A stretch of 64,000 nt of DNA from Carallia brachiata (Eukaryota > Streptophyta > Magnoliopsida > Malpighiales > Rhizophoraceae). The notes under the pieces are model-generated. The model ran no database searches. It worked only from the letters and a program-made list of their open reading frames with translations, and had not been told where the DNA came from. Below, one piece after another: positions 48,855 through 62,041 of this stretch (positions are counted from its first letter, which is position 1; every line of letters starts with the position of its first letter). A program made the translations under genes and the position numbers. Where the stretch lies: NCBI GenBank assembly GCA_021464245.1, contig JADCRB010000118.1, positions 4,094,056-4,158,055 on the forward strand, given 5' to 3'.

Positions 48855-49060
48855 AACAACAACAAAGCCATAATCCTAAATTTAATTAGGGTCAGTTACA
48901 TGAATCTTATCTTGCCATTCCGTTCTATATGAACTAAGTTTGATGTGAGATCTGATTATTCAAAATCATTCCTAACCAAAGATTCTCAAGTTAGCTTAAG
49001 TCATCCTCTGGCTCTCCTCTCACCATCCACTTAACTTTGGTCAGCCCTCTCGACTGGATA
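48855..49060 (-). mobile_element. RTE LINE 3' tail in TFIIA-L intron 7 (copy 2)
   Basis: This is the same insertion as 40978-41165 carried by the duplication. It begins ACAACAACAACAAAGCCATA and ends in the TTAACTTTGGTCAGCCCTC word. Confidence 0.6.
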
Positions 49061-50927
49061 ATGAGCATATTTAATTACATGTGTTTGAAGAAAATGAGAA
49101 GAAGAGAAACTACATACATTGGGAGTTGAAAGCTCGTCATCATAAGGATCAGGAATGGGCCCATCCACTTGGGGTATTTTTGAAGATGACAAGTGTACTA
49201 AGCTCTCTCCTTTATCGATGATCATGCTATGTCTGCCAAGGGAATCATTCCGTTGGCTTGCCTGAAATTAACATTAAACTATTTATAGAGATAAGCAGGT
49301 TTCTGAATATACAACTTTTAGAAGAAATAAAAAGTCGTGGTTTGGTGTTTGATGCTCGCTCAACTTTTTAAATCAGAGAGGCAAACTACAAAGGGAAGAA
49401 ATACGAAAAGAAAAACGCCATTTTGGTTTTTTGCGGATTTTTATGGGAGGGGTTTGTTATATTCCAAACTTCTAACTTTGAAACACAAGTAGCAATAACT
49501 GCCATAAGTTTTGATTTTCACATAAACCTCTTTAGACCCCCAGCAACTTAAATCACTGTCCGGGTGGTGCTGTCCATCTTGTCCCAATGCAAGAGGGGCA
49601 CAAATATACGCACATAATAATCATCACATCATTTTAGATTTTATATGCAACATAAAGCTCACATACCATACAATGTGCCTTCTTCCTGGGTGCTCCACTA
49701 ATTATCAATTGTTATGGTGGGCAATATGGCCATTGTGATGCAAATCGTTTGCAAAACAAGCATTCAAAGTGGGTGGTATTCGAACTCGCTGGGTTGTGTG
49801 CTCACAGATCAACAGGATCAACAAACTTATCAATAGAAAGCAGTATGATACAATTTGTTTTTCTACATTTGCAGTTTTTCTTTACAAAGAGCCCTTAATC
49901 ATATGCTCATATTTGAGAACATAAATAAATGCCAACTATTCCATCCAACATTAACTTTTATCCACAAATTTCGATCTACATGTGAAACTAAAAATTAAAA
50001 AAGTCAATGTCAGCCAAAAATGACAAAAATTTTCATCAAGACAGGGGATGCACGCAGCATTGAATAATAAAAAAGACAGATACTTTAACTGGTGACCAAT
50101 AACTTTTGCAAGACCGAAGAAAGCAGATCGCAGTCAAATCCTCTAACCATCATGGTGTACAAAAACACAATAAGAAAACACAAATTTAGGATAAGAATAA
50201 AATATTCTAGTCAAGAATTAAATAACAATTAATTATAAACAAAATAGAATAAAGGCAAGCAACACAACCTGGAATACCTCAAATGTAGCATCACCAGCTC
50301 CATCTTGCTGGGGTATGAATCCACCATTATTATATTGCGTAGCATAATCCTCACGCTTCCGCTTTCCAGAAGATGGCATAAAGAAATCCTAGAATTTCTC
50401 CAATGTTAAACTAAGAGGCAACTCCATGGAAACATTCTTTGATATGAGGTAGAAACTAAAAGAAATTTTTTGAGAAACAAGGCACCGGACCTTCAATATC
50501 AAATTCTTTGGTCATGAATTTTCCTCCAAGCACATAAGCAACCATACATCATTCTGCAGTTTCAATATAAACAAGTCACAATAGTTACCTGTGTTAGAGG
50601 TTGATGAGAGTTTGCTCGTTCCACCTCATCCCGCCCTTCCACATAAGCTACATAATATATTCACTTCAGTTTAAAAAACACTAAGGGAGAAGAAGAAATA
50701 AGAGCAGAAAGAGGGAAATCTAACTCATGTAACATCAAACTTACCAACATTAACATCAACACTAAGGGGAGGCCTTTGGTTAATCCAGGAAGAAGGAGGT
50801 TGCTGCTTGGAAAACAGCACCATTAATATGATATATGCAAGCCATTAACCTTTTATTCCATCGAACAAGTTCATCATAGCCCGAGCCTCCACCCCTCTCC
50901 CACAAAACAGACATAGGCGTGGATGCA

Positions 50928-50970
50928 TGCACACACACGCATGCACACGCACACACACACACACACACAG
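50928..50970. repeat. CA microsatellite in TFIIA-L copy 2 intron 3
   Basis: An impure CACACG/CATGCA stretch is followed by a pure run of about ten CA units ending CAG. The matching intron of copy 1 (about 43055-43080) has only a short CACACCCACACACC stretch. Confidence 0.85.
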
Positions 50971-52435
50971 AGTAACCCCAAAATGTGAAAGGAAGGCTTA
51001 AGAATTAGTGGCAATCAATCGAAAAGGGGTTACCATGTACGGGCTAGGCCTCCCAGCTTTTGCCTCAGTGCTACCACCAATATCACTTATAGGGGTGGGA
51101 TAGTCACTGCTAGATCCAGTAGGAATGTTGTACATAGAGGAGTTGTCCACACTTCCAGGTAGAGGCGTCTGTGCTATTCCAGGCAACGGTGTCTGCACAC
51201 TACCCGGTAGCGGTCTGCATGGGAGTTTGCAATGGTGTCTGCAATTCAAAATACTCGCATCAAATTTCCAATCACCAGAATAACAAAACGAACAAATCAC
51301 TTCAAAATTCACAAGAATCATTAGAGAACCATGGCTCATCACTTGTGAGAATTCAAATCGTACTCAATATATAAAACAATAGCTAAAACAATGGATTGGT
51401 AAATACGAATTAATTCAGAAGCATCTAAATGCACCCAATTTGAAAAATCAACGTGGTAGTCAACCACAATTGAAAAATACATAACTTCTGATACAGAAAC
51501 AGATAAGTAGCTACTGAAAAATCTAAGCTCAATAATAAGTTCAAAGGTTTGGTATATATCACAATCTCTCCCACTACAAGGAGTTGCTACTACTCACCGG
51601 AGGGAAGAGCATCTCAGCAGTTGGAGTCTCATACTCCTCAGATGTTGCCTGGTACGGTTCATTAAGGTCCCCAACTGAAGCCGGACCGCCGGATGCTGCC
51701 TTTGAACCAGAAGACCTCTCTATCGGACCGCATATAACTCCTGCTTGCATCATCTTCATCTCCCAAATCTATCCAAAATCCCCAAATTATTACATAAACA
51801 ATCTTAAAACCTTAAAAGCCTAAAACTTTACAACTCATATTCAGATCCAAACAATACCCAAGTCCGCCCGATCCATCCCATCCCCAAAACCCTAGTTTTA
51901 AACAAATGAAAGTGAGGAAATGGAGGAGATTGTCGTAGTTTCTTCTTACTCCTTGGAGCTCATTGAGAACACTCTCGCCGGGCCCACCGTCGTTGATGAA
52001 CTCTTCGCGCATCTTGTTGATGACGTCCTCGATTACGTGTATGTACACCGTGCTGGTCGTCGTCGACGTCGCCATCTTCTCGATTCCGGCACCTCCGGTT
52101 CCAGAAGAATTCGAAGAATCTACACTTTTCTCGAGAAAATCCAAACGGAAAATCGAAACCCTGCGGTCGGATTTGGGATAGACAGTCTTTTGGAGTTCGG
52201 GTCGGGTCTGTGAAGTGAAGGCGGCCGGAGAGGAGAGGTTTCAGAGCGAAGCGGACAAGAGAGAGGAATGAAGAAGAAATTATAAATAGGTTTGCATCCG
52301 ATTTTATGGAGTTGGTCCACGTGTCGATATATAAATGTTGAGGAGAGGTGTGGCGTTGTACGACCTTCGATTTTTTGGCTTTGAAAATCAGACGGACCGC
52401 ACGCTCCGAGTGGAGTTATGGCGGCGTTCGAATAC

Positions 52436-54586
52436 GTAGTTTCTTTTTTTTATCAATAAATGCTAATAACAACCATATTTATTTTATTTTTTTACAATTA
52501 TTATTTATATGATAAATATTAATTGATTGTCAAAAAATTAAATGTCAAAAGTATTACAGAAATACAACTAAAAAGTGTTGGTGTGTTAATTTGTTATTAA
52601 TATCTGTAAAAGAGAAGATAAAAAGTGACTGTCTGTACTAAATTTCTTTTTTATCATCATATTCTTGGTGTAAAATTAAGATAATTCTTATTCGTTAAAG
52701 TCTTGGTTGATAATTTTAATAGAGTCGACTCATTTTTCAAATAGTAATAGAATTAAACGTGATTTCTCTATAAAAATTTAGGTGAACGAGTTTGCTCTTG
52801 ACGTTGTACATCATTACTTACATTAGAGGAGGTCTCCTGTATAAATCAGTTAAGAGAAAGTATAGGCTTAAGGACTCGAATCCAAAACTTACTACATAAA
52901 AATACGTTGACTTATTATTAAATTACTACATTAACTAATTAAATATGTAGTTTCAATTAAATAATATTAAATACATTATAATATATTATTTAATAACAAT
53001 ACATTATAATGTATATCCAATTAAAGAGATCGTTGGCTGTCAATCGTGAGTTTAAGTTTCTGTCCAAACAGTTGATGCAGCCAAAAAAAGGGACATCCCA
53101 GTGTTCTATTTTTTTTTTCCTCCTTTTTGCATTTCTTTTACTTTTTCACAATTCTTCGATGAAAAACTCACTTGAGATCTAATCCGAAAGGTATTATGAA
53201 AAACAAACTATAATCTATTGAGATTACCACTGTTTTAGTCTGTTATTTAAAGGTCAAATTTTCATTATGTACGGCAGGCTTAATGCGAGAATCCCATTAA
53301 AAGTCAAAAGTAAAAAAAAAAAAAAACAAAATACATGAAATCTAAATTATCTATTCTTATTAATTTCAAATCACTAATAAATTAATATAGGGACAATTTT
53401 ATAATTTCACTCATTTTCTCATTATATTTTTTTTCCATATAGTTCTCATATATTTAAATAACGAATTTTTATATTTTTGTCTTACAATTTTCTTTTTACC
53501 AAAATCTCACAATCCAAACAAAATATTAGAGAAACTGTTGTTTTTTTTTTTTTGTCAACAGACTTGGAGAAACTTTTATTGTATAAATTCAACACTTAAT
53601 TTCAAAATTAAAATTTAAGATTTCTAAAATAAGTATTCTTTTTCACTTACATTAAATTGTGGATATAAATATTTCTTGACATTTACCAATTACAACAAAT
53701 CTAACCCAATGTCTAAAATTTGTTGAAATGTGTTTCCTAAATTTTACTTTCACAAATTTAGTACACCGCCAACTCCTCTTAACAAAAACTATTGAAACTA
53801 AAGATGCAATATGTTGACATTTTGTGAACTGGGTATGACACATCAAAGTCATGCCAATGAGGCTTTTAAATTATTAGCCCTTGTCCATACATAATCAAAC
53901 TGAAAACTAATCACTAAACAGTAAGTTAGCACAAATCTAATCCTAATCTTGCTTTTTAATGAAAATCAATTTATCACAATTAACAGATTAAAGAAAAATA
54001 AAAGAAGAAAAAAATAAATATAAAAATAATAGTATATCAACCTCACGTCATACAATTCCAATTTTAGTGCGGTGGCTTCAAATTCCTCGTGTTATACGGC
54101 ATATGTGAACCGATGTCGTTTTCAATTGTTAAATACGCTTAAAATCTGCTGCTATAGATGTCTGGTGTCCAGTTTTTCCGAAGTAGATAACCCATGTCTA
54201 TGTGGCCAAACTTCATTTGCTGGCCTTCCCTTGCCTCCCATCCAGATTGATATCCAAACCCATTGTGCCTAATTGCCACAGGCAGCGAGTTGTCTTAAGT
54301 TGAATAAAATTAGATATGTTTTGAAAGATATAAAACAGGCATGTAATTAATTTAAAATATTTGATAATTTATTTATTTTTTAATTTAATATATTTTTATA
54401 ATTTAAGGATACAGGTTGTTATATATTGATCGGGATCCCACAATTGCATATCTGAAAAAGTTTTTCTGGTGTGGGAAACCTGAGTTGGATAATAGTGAAA
54501 AAAAAATGGCCAGAAAAGATCAAACAAGATAGACTTGGTCTTGGTGGAGGAGAGAGTCAGCATCCAGTAGCTTAATCTCTGCTTCT
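52436..54586. other. Intergenic AT-rich DNA upstream of PTAC16
   Basis: No gene or clear transposon was identified. A slightly GC-richer patch at 54060-54290 has no recognisable coding content. The last part should hold the PTAC16 promoter. Confidence 0.45.
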
Positions 54587-57191
54587 ATGGCTCCAACTCT
54601 TACTTCCGAGTCATTTCTCCTGACTACACCGCCCCGTTCCAGGCTCTCTCTCAAGACCCCAGGCTCACTGTTTATGCCAAAAGAGCTGGACCCATCTTGC
54701 CATTTGGGATTGGGAAGCCGAAAGATGATGGTTCTTCAGCAGCATCAGAAGGAAGCCAAAATGGGAATTCAAGTCCTTTTAGTTTCAACTTTGGTAAGAT
54801 AGCTGATGTGAAGTCTTTGGTACCTATAGTAAATGGTCCTGCTTCAGGATTGACGCTCAGCCCAAGAAGGAAGGACCCTTCTACGGTTTTGTGGCTGGTG
54901 CCACCGGCCAAGCTGGCATCCGCATTGCACAAGCCTTGTTGCGCCAAGGTTTCAGCGTCAGAGCCGGGGTTTCGGACCTTGGAGCTGCTCAGGATTTGGC
55001 TCGTCTTGCTGCTCAATATAAGGTTAGCTACTCTAACAATTGTACTCATCTTTCATCAATAATAAGAAAGAAGATTAGAATTATTTGTGGTTCAATTTCA
55101 AATATGATCTGAATTTTGATATAATTTTCTCAGTACTGACAAAAAAGAATGAGAAATCATGTGAAAAAGGTAGTACAATACGACTCAGTTCCATCAGCGT
55201 TTAATTCACATGATAGGGTCACTGGAGTCATTAAGCAAGGAATGAAACAAAAATTGGCTGCTGACTTCTGCTGATATAGGCTTTCTTCAAATTTTGATTC
55301 AAAGTTCCAATTTTTTATATTAGAAGTTCTGCAAGAGATGTACTTTTCGAAGTATTGAAACAGAAACTAATAATAAATAAATCGTTACCATTTCTTGTTT
55401 CTCATTGATGAGTTGGGATTACGTGAACACACGTCGGGTACCTGCAAAACAGAAGGAAAGGTAAGGAGCGACTGGCACTGATGAATGATAGCACTTTGTC
55501 CCTCCTCATGATCACTAATGAGCTTATACATCGCCAAATTGTGGTCCAAGATTTTCTAATTGCAAGTCCTGCTGCTACCTGTTTGCTGCAGATCATATCG
55601 AAAGAAGAATCGAGGCGGCTTAATGCCGTTGAATCTGCCTTCAAAGGTGCAGAGTCAATTGCCAAAGCAATTGGCAATGCAAGCAAAGTTGTGGTCACGA
55701 TTGGTCCTGCTGAGAATGGTCCCACGTCCGCAGTCTCCACTTCCGATGCATTGCAAGTAATACAGGCTGCTCAGCTAGCAGGAGTTGGCCATGTTGCAAT
55801 AATCTATGATGGAAATGCAGCTGGAGCATCAACTTATAATGTGTTGGATGGCATAACGTCATTCTTCAACAACCTGTTCTCACCATCTCCTCCTCCGACC
55901 ATACCCGAGTTCTTGCAGAAAGTAATCCAAACTGATGTTAATTATACATTTATAAAGGCAAGTTTGACTGAGGATTTCTCCCCAGAAAGTTCCTACAACG
56001 TAGTCGTTTCAGCTGAAGGAAGTGCCAGAACAAACGACTACAAAGTAATGTAATGTATGCAATTAATTCTGTTTTATCATTTACTTTTTCCATTTATTTT
56101 GGGTTCTGGTGCATAGCCCTTTGTCTGTTTTTTCATAATGTTCTTTGTCGTCTTTGCTTACTTATTTATCTCGATTATTAGGTTGCGAAGTCCAGGATAG
56201 CATTCATTGTAGCAGATGTTTTCTCAAACACAGCAATTGCAGAAAATAAGGTAACTTCATACAAGATTTAGGATATGTCAGTTGTTGTGGCTGCGTTCAT
56301 ACTTAGATGGAGAAGTGTTTGCAGTAACGATTCCATTGTAAGGTAAAGTGAGCAATGTCGTGATCAAGTGTCACATGGAGGACCTGAGTTAACAAATAAA
56401 ACCATGCCGTTCACCGGTCTTTTTAGCAGAAATCTACTTCATTTAGTTGATTGAAAAAATTTTGTGCATCATTTTTGGTAGTAAATGACTCAAAGCTTTG
56501 TGCATTCTAAACTAGGTAGTGGAAGTTTCCACCAATCCATCAGCACCCTTAAAGTCTGTTGAGGAGCTCTTCAGGTAAATTGCACACTGATATTTTGTCA
56601 TCGCTGCTAATGAAATAAGAATATCAACTAATTGTGTAAGTTGACGATTGCATTTAGTACCATTCCTGAAGATCAAAGAAGGAAGATTTATGCAGAAACT
56701 ATTGCAAAGGCAAAAGCTGAGGAGGAGGCAAGGGTAGCCGCTAAGAAAGCTCAGGCAGCGGCCGAGGCAGCAAAGAAGCTTGAAAAAGAAGTTCAAAAGC
56801 TTTCAAATCAAGAAGCTGAGGCAGCCAGTCTTGCCAAGGAAGCCGAAGAGAAGGCTGAGGCTGCAGGGACTTCTATGGAAAGCCTCTTGAGCAGGGCAAA
56901 GGACATTGGTGCAGGGTTTTCTTGGGAAAACTTAGTTCCCAGATTGCAACTGCAGTTCAAACCACCAGTGAGGAGAAACCGAAGGTGCAAATTGCTACTG
57001 TCAGGGGACAGGCGAAGGCTCGTTCTTTGCCATCACAGAAAGCTGCTACAAAGCGATCTATTCCAAAACCTGCTTTGAAACAGAAGGAAGAGCCAAAAGA
57101 AAAGGCTAGACAGGCAGAGTCAAACACAGAGGTAAGAAAGCTGTTTGGCGGACTATTCCAGCAGGAAACCATATTCGTCGATGAAGACTGA
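54587..57191 (+). pseudogene. PTAC16: PTAC16 (plastid transcriptionally active chromosome 16), three single-base frameshifts
   Basis: PTAC16 is a plastid nucleoid/thylakoid NAD(P)-binding-like protein. Exons are 54587-55022, 55592-56044, 56182-56250, 56516-56574 and 56658-57191. Family words seen are MAPTLTSESFLLTT at the start, GATGQAGIRIAQALLRQGFS (Rossmann-type glycine loop), STSDALQVIQAAQLAGVGH, TYNVLDGITSFF, LTEDFSPESSYNVVVSAEGS, an Ala/Glu-rich coiled coil and a final KLFGGLFQQETIFVDED. Frames break near 54655 (C-run), 54884 (a T short) and 56930 (an A short). Every exon junction and the stop are otherwise normal. Either a recent pseudogene or sequence error in homopolymers. Confidence 0.88.
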
Positions 57192-60100
57192 GGCAAGAAC
57201 TATTCGTAAACGAAGACTTTGTCTTTCGGAATTTTTATTGTTGCAGTCTTGCAGATGTTGTTTGAAGTTTGTTGATGTTTCCAACTATGAGTCTAAGCTG
57301 AAAATGTTTAATGGTTCAAGGCTTTCAAAGCATTTCTCCTATGCCATTACTAGGATTCCTTCAAAACGTAAAAATTCCAATTAGTATTCTTGCCTTCTTG
57401 GATTTTTTTTTTTTTTTAATCTTAGTGGCGATGGTCTAGGAAAGGGGGCGGCTGGTGAGGGACAAAACTGGAGACCAACAAAACTCGAGACCGAATCCAG
57501 GTCCCTTAATTGTAAGTTTCAGTTGCCAATTATCCTGCCTACAACGGGTCTTCCATTATTTGCCTTCTTGTAAGCTTAATTTTCTACAGCAATGAAATTG
57601 CGGGCATATGCAGCTTCAAAATTATGTCATTGTCCAGCTAATTGGTTGCATGAAACAAAATTATAACCACTGGAGATGGTGACTTAGTGATAAATCGGCG
57701 TATTTTCACGTTAGAGATTTTGGACTTGACTCTTCACACCTGTACTCCCTTTTAGCTGAACCATGTTGAGACCTTTTTGTATATAGTTGAACCATGTTGA
57801 GACATTTTTGTATATGAACAGTGATGCACAGCATTGGGTTTAGAGTCGTCCGCCATGACTCTAGATGCGAAGTCACGTTCGATTTCATTGGTATTCGAGA
57901 GGTGGCTCGACCCTTTTGGAGTTGTTGAACGGGACTCAAACAAAAGAGAGTTGCTTCAGTTCCGGCTCATTGATCCGATAATTGATACGCATAATAAGAT
58001 TTTTTTTTTTTAAAAAAAAAAAAACAAAATTGTATGTTTAATGTTAGGAATGATTTTTGGGAATTGTTTATAACACTGATTAACTAGATTATTATATAGT
58101 ATTTCAAGGTCTATCTTTCAAGCTAGCCTCCTTACTTGTAATGGACCAATAGCAATAATATATATTTAGATTTTACAAGAAATGGTCAACAGCTGCACAG
58201 ACGATTGACGACAGCTGTAATAACGACACAACAGTAACGCCAACTTAACTGACAAGTCAAAATTTTGTGGAGAAAAATTCTTTCTACATGCAAACGGCTT
58301 TATGCCACTACAAATTTGATTTTTTGTTTTGTTGAGTCACTTTGTCATTAAATTCAAGCTGTCGCTTTTTTTTTGAATCTTGCTTATGTTGGAAACACAT
58401 GAGAGTCTAAAATGAGAAGCATACCAAGTAAGGTCTAATAGATTTGTGTATTTGATATCATATTTTAATTTAAAATTTCTTTAAAACATTAAATATATAA
58501 ATTTTTATTCATATCTTAACTTACTTTGTCATCACTTTTTCAATAAGAGATTCTAAGATTTTTTCACTAAGTTACTCGCACTTAAAATCCTAACAACTCA
58601 CTCAACATCTAGACAACGTGAGAATCTCTTGTCCACAAAGAACACTCTTTTATAGTGTAATTTGATTGTTATCTACTGGACACCTAGGATTATAGGCTGA
58701 CTTTGGACAGACTTTATTTTAATGAGCAAGGGTTTGAATCTGAGAAGTAATACTTGTTGATAGAAGAAATAACTTAAAGTTACATACAAATTATCGAAGT
58801 AATTGTCCATTGGGCATCATTTAATTTGCACCAAAAAAAAAACATAGTGAGCAATCGGGCTTGATCTACCCGTTAGCTGTGACTAGCTAACATTGCAAAT
58901 TGCTTCATCCAGTGAGAAGACGATGACCCTCCAAGTGTCTAGCAAAGATTCACTTTAAAAAGGCTTATATCCGAAGAAAGAAAAGTTAGCCCGACTGCCT
59001 TACCGGCCGCAAGCGGCACATATTGACTATTGAGTGAACTTGAGACAACTTAAATTCAAAGAATATTAACTTTTGGTCCTTTGCCAATATTATTTCTTCT
59101 TATTCTTTCTTTATCACATTTTTCCAGCAACGGTCGAACTCTTCCATCGTACGAAGCAATCAATATAAGCAACATATGTGTTTATGACAGAGTGCACCTT
59201 GGACTATTAATTAATACTTTTATAAATCAATATTTTACTAACAAATGTACGTGGCATGTTACACGACTCATGACATGGAATGCATCTAGAATGCGTCAAC
59301 TTGGCCACGTCCCTATAAGTAACATTTTCGGCTGTCTACTAGTATGTCTCTGGCTCAACCTGTCCTAGGAACAATTAGTAAGAAAGAACTCTTCCTAAGC
59401 AGTTTTTTTTTTTTTTTTTTTTTTCTGGCCTTCCGCTTCATACTGCATATTTTCATATTGCCACGAATCACATGATCGATAATGCTTCCAACATTTTAGA
59501 TAGTTATATAATTATGTTTCTCATCAGCCTATTATTCACGAAAAATCTCTTTTTTATAACGTGCCTTTTTCTCTGGGCTGGAACTTGGTGGTGGCTTATG
59601 CAATGGCAACGAGAAATCAATGCATAAGTAGCACAAATGTATATAATTATATTTCTAGGCACATCACATATAGCATTTGGTAACAAATTTTCTCTTCACA
59701 AGTGGACAGGTATACGTAAATTTTCATCATGGAAAGGCAATCTCGGATTGTTTGTTCACAATCCCCTTTGTGTACAGAATTCAACAGCATTTGTGTAGAG
59801 GATGTGGTTCTCATCAATACTGACGACAATTCGAACTGACATTCTGGGTTCTTAATCAAAAGATAATTTAGCTAGCAGTGGAGTGTCAAATGAGCTGTAA
59901 TTCGATTGTTATTGTTCTTAGCGTCAGCTAATTAATTAAAAAAAAAAAAAAAAAAACAAGCCCTTTTGTGATTGAGGAACAATAAATGACAAAGAAAATG
60001 ATCAAATAGTAACTGAAAATCCAAAAGATATGTCCTTGGTGATATCGATCGAATATAGAAGTTAAACACTAATTTCAAGGGGTATGGAATATGACATGAA

Positions 60101-60879
60101 CACTAAGTTCAAGGGGGTATGGAATATGACAAATGTTCCGTACTAATTAAAAGCTTGAATGTACTCCGATATAACATTAATCTTGATTCCATAAAATTTA
60201 GAATTAAATTTAGAGTTTGAACTCTAATTCAACTGAATCAAAAAGAAGAAACGCATGCCCATTTTAATGTGTCCATGTTTCGTACAAGTGCGACTGCTAC
60301 ATGATAAAACTTCAAAAGCACGTCAAAATATTAACATTTGATAGACTATGAGCATCTATTCGACTATGGCGTTCTTTGCAATTTTGTAAAATCCGTTTAT
60401 TGACATAGATATAATATCCGTATGAATTTCTATATTTATAACATTACCCTTGAATGTTGGATTATCGACTTTTTTTTTTTTCTTTTTTTGATCAGGTTAT
60501 CACATTAATGTAACAGATTTATGTATTCATCTTTCCCTAAAGAGTCACGTTATGGCTCCTTTATTTTTCTGGCAGGTTTCCATAAATCTCCCACATGCTA
60601 TTGCTCGCTGTAGCCTGCACATATTGGCAAAATATGCTCGCAAATTCTAGGTGTGTCAGCAATAATATCACAGTACTCGACTTGGGGAGGTCCGTTCAGG
60701 TCTAATAATAATTGAATATTAGGTTCTTTTTTATGAGTTGAGTTGAATGAAACGTATAAATGAGAATTACTTTAGCCTTGGCCCGCAAATTTAATAGCCA
60801 ACATACTCGCAATTGATTTTGCTTTTTTTGTTTTTGTCAAAAAAAAAAGCAACAATATCTCCACCTTATATCATAAATA
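57192..60879. other. Intergenic, AT-rich; small repeats only
   Basis: No gene was supported. GAGACCGAATCCAGGTCCC and neighbouring words near 57480 look transposon-like but could not be assigned. Long T or A runs occur near 57400, 58010, 59405 and 59940. Confidence 0.4.
57755..57817. repeat. Two tandem copies of a 31-bp unit
   Basis: TGAACCATGTTGAGAC(C/A)TTTTTGTATAT occurs twice in direct succession with one or two differences. Short, non-coding, probably replication slippage. Confidence 0.8.
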
Positions 60880-61022
60880 ATGTTTGATATTTTTACTAAC
60901 TTTTTTTGAGTACAACTTATTTATAATTTTACACTGTCACACATATAATTAAATTTCATTTATTATATTACATAAAATTATAAATAAGTTATACTAAAAA
61001 AAACAAATCAAATTAAAAATTT
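60880..61022. mobile_element. Small MITE with ~50-bp inverted arms
   Basis: The left arm (TTTGATATTTTTACTAAC, then ACAACTTATTTATAATTTTA) is mirrored by the right arm (TAAAATTATAAATAAGTTAT, then a run of A and AAATCAAATTAAAAAT). The centre is about 40 bp. No convincing target-site duplication was found. Confidence 0.6.
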
Positions 61023-62041
61023 CCAATATTCTTTTGTTGAGTTCAAACAAATGTTTCAGATCCATTATATTTGCTTAATTACAAACCATCCACACTCCAC
61101 AGGCACACTCATCCACAGATTCATCATGAAAATACATGCCAAATGTCACCGCTGCAAGCTCCTAGACCGTTTGGAGGAGAGAAGTTTCATCTGTACATAT
61201 ATAAATAAGAGAAAATATATATATATGCATGAAAGTATGTGTAACACCCAAAAAAATGCAATCAGAATTAAGAACGCCTCAAAGCAAGGTTATTTCTTGT
61301 CGTTTACTAATGTTTCCTCTCAATCAAAATGTATGACTGCTTGCAATAAGAACATCGATACAAGTAGAGTTGAAAGGGGCAAAAAGCATAAAAGAAGCTC
61401 TCAAATAAATGGTAACCTCAGGAAAATTTTCTCTTTTGCACACAACTTTGAAAAAAAAAAAAACAAAAACAGAAAACAACAACACTACTTTGATCCTCCT
61501 GACATCCATCTTTAAGACAATCGAGGTAACGATTTTATTTATGATTATGAAAGAGCAGTCATAAGAACACAACAAATTACATTAGGACTAGCAAAATAGC
61601 GGCACAGGAAAAAAGCAAGTACAACAAAAAAGACTCAAATCGAAGCTATATCTAAAATCCGAGCTAGACAATCAAGGGTTTAAACTGGAAATTTTCAACA
61701 GCATCTCAAATAAGGGACAAGTATGCAATCGGCAGAAACCCTACAGATCGACAATGAACCTTAAAACAAGCCAAGGTGTGCTTCCTTGTTCCAAACGATG
61801 AACAATAGACACACGGGATCAGACAAACAAAAAGAATAGGAGACCCTTTAGTTAAAAAAGGTTTAAATTTAATAATTTGAACAAATATATACACAGTAAT
61901 TATATGATATTTACGATTTCATTGTGCGAAGATTATACATATGAATATGTTGTAATAATAAGCCCTAAATAATCCAAATACAAAGGAGAAAAAAAACAAA
62001 TAGTAGCAAATATACATATGACATAATCACATGAAAATTAT
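61023..62041. other. Intergenic / 3' flank of the zinc-finger gene
   Basis: Nothing recognised apart from AT-rich sequence. The part next to 62041 is probably 3' untranslated. Confidence 0.4.

Larger units (their letters stand above)
47613..52075 (-). pseudogene. TFIIA large subunit, duplicated copy with two frame breaks
   Basis: It has the same 11-exon layout as the intact copy, from ATG 52075 to TGA 47613, with intact N-terminal (YIHVIEDVINKMREEF) and C-terminal (TRTKSRWKCTLKD...GEFEF) exons. Exon 3 lacks two bases near 51215, which brings a TAG at 51200-51202 into frame after TPLQTPMQTATG. In the acidic-tract exon a 22-base net expansion of GAGA and GAT/GAC repeats puts TGA codons in frame from 48057-48059. 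The protein would stop in the first third unless splicing avoids exon 3. Splice sites look usable, so it could still be transcribed. Confidence 0.88.
46373..52435. repeat. Segmental duplication, copy 2 (At4g14450-like + TFIIA-L block)
   Basis: This is the partner of 38455-44590. Introns, exons and 3' flanks align with small indels. Both genes in this copy are disrupted. A CA microsatellite in intron 3 (50928-50969) is longer than at the matching place in copy 1. Confidence 0.9.

Noticed and set aside
59081..59368. 95-codon open frame with a signal-peptide-like start
   Set aside because: No family similarity, no splice context and AT-rich surroundings. Treated as chance.
61051..61515. 154-codon open frame rich in Lys, Asn and Ile
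   Set aside because: The composition is that of random AT-rich DNA and no domain is recognisable.
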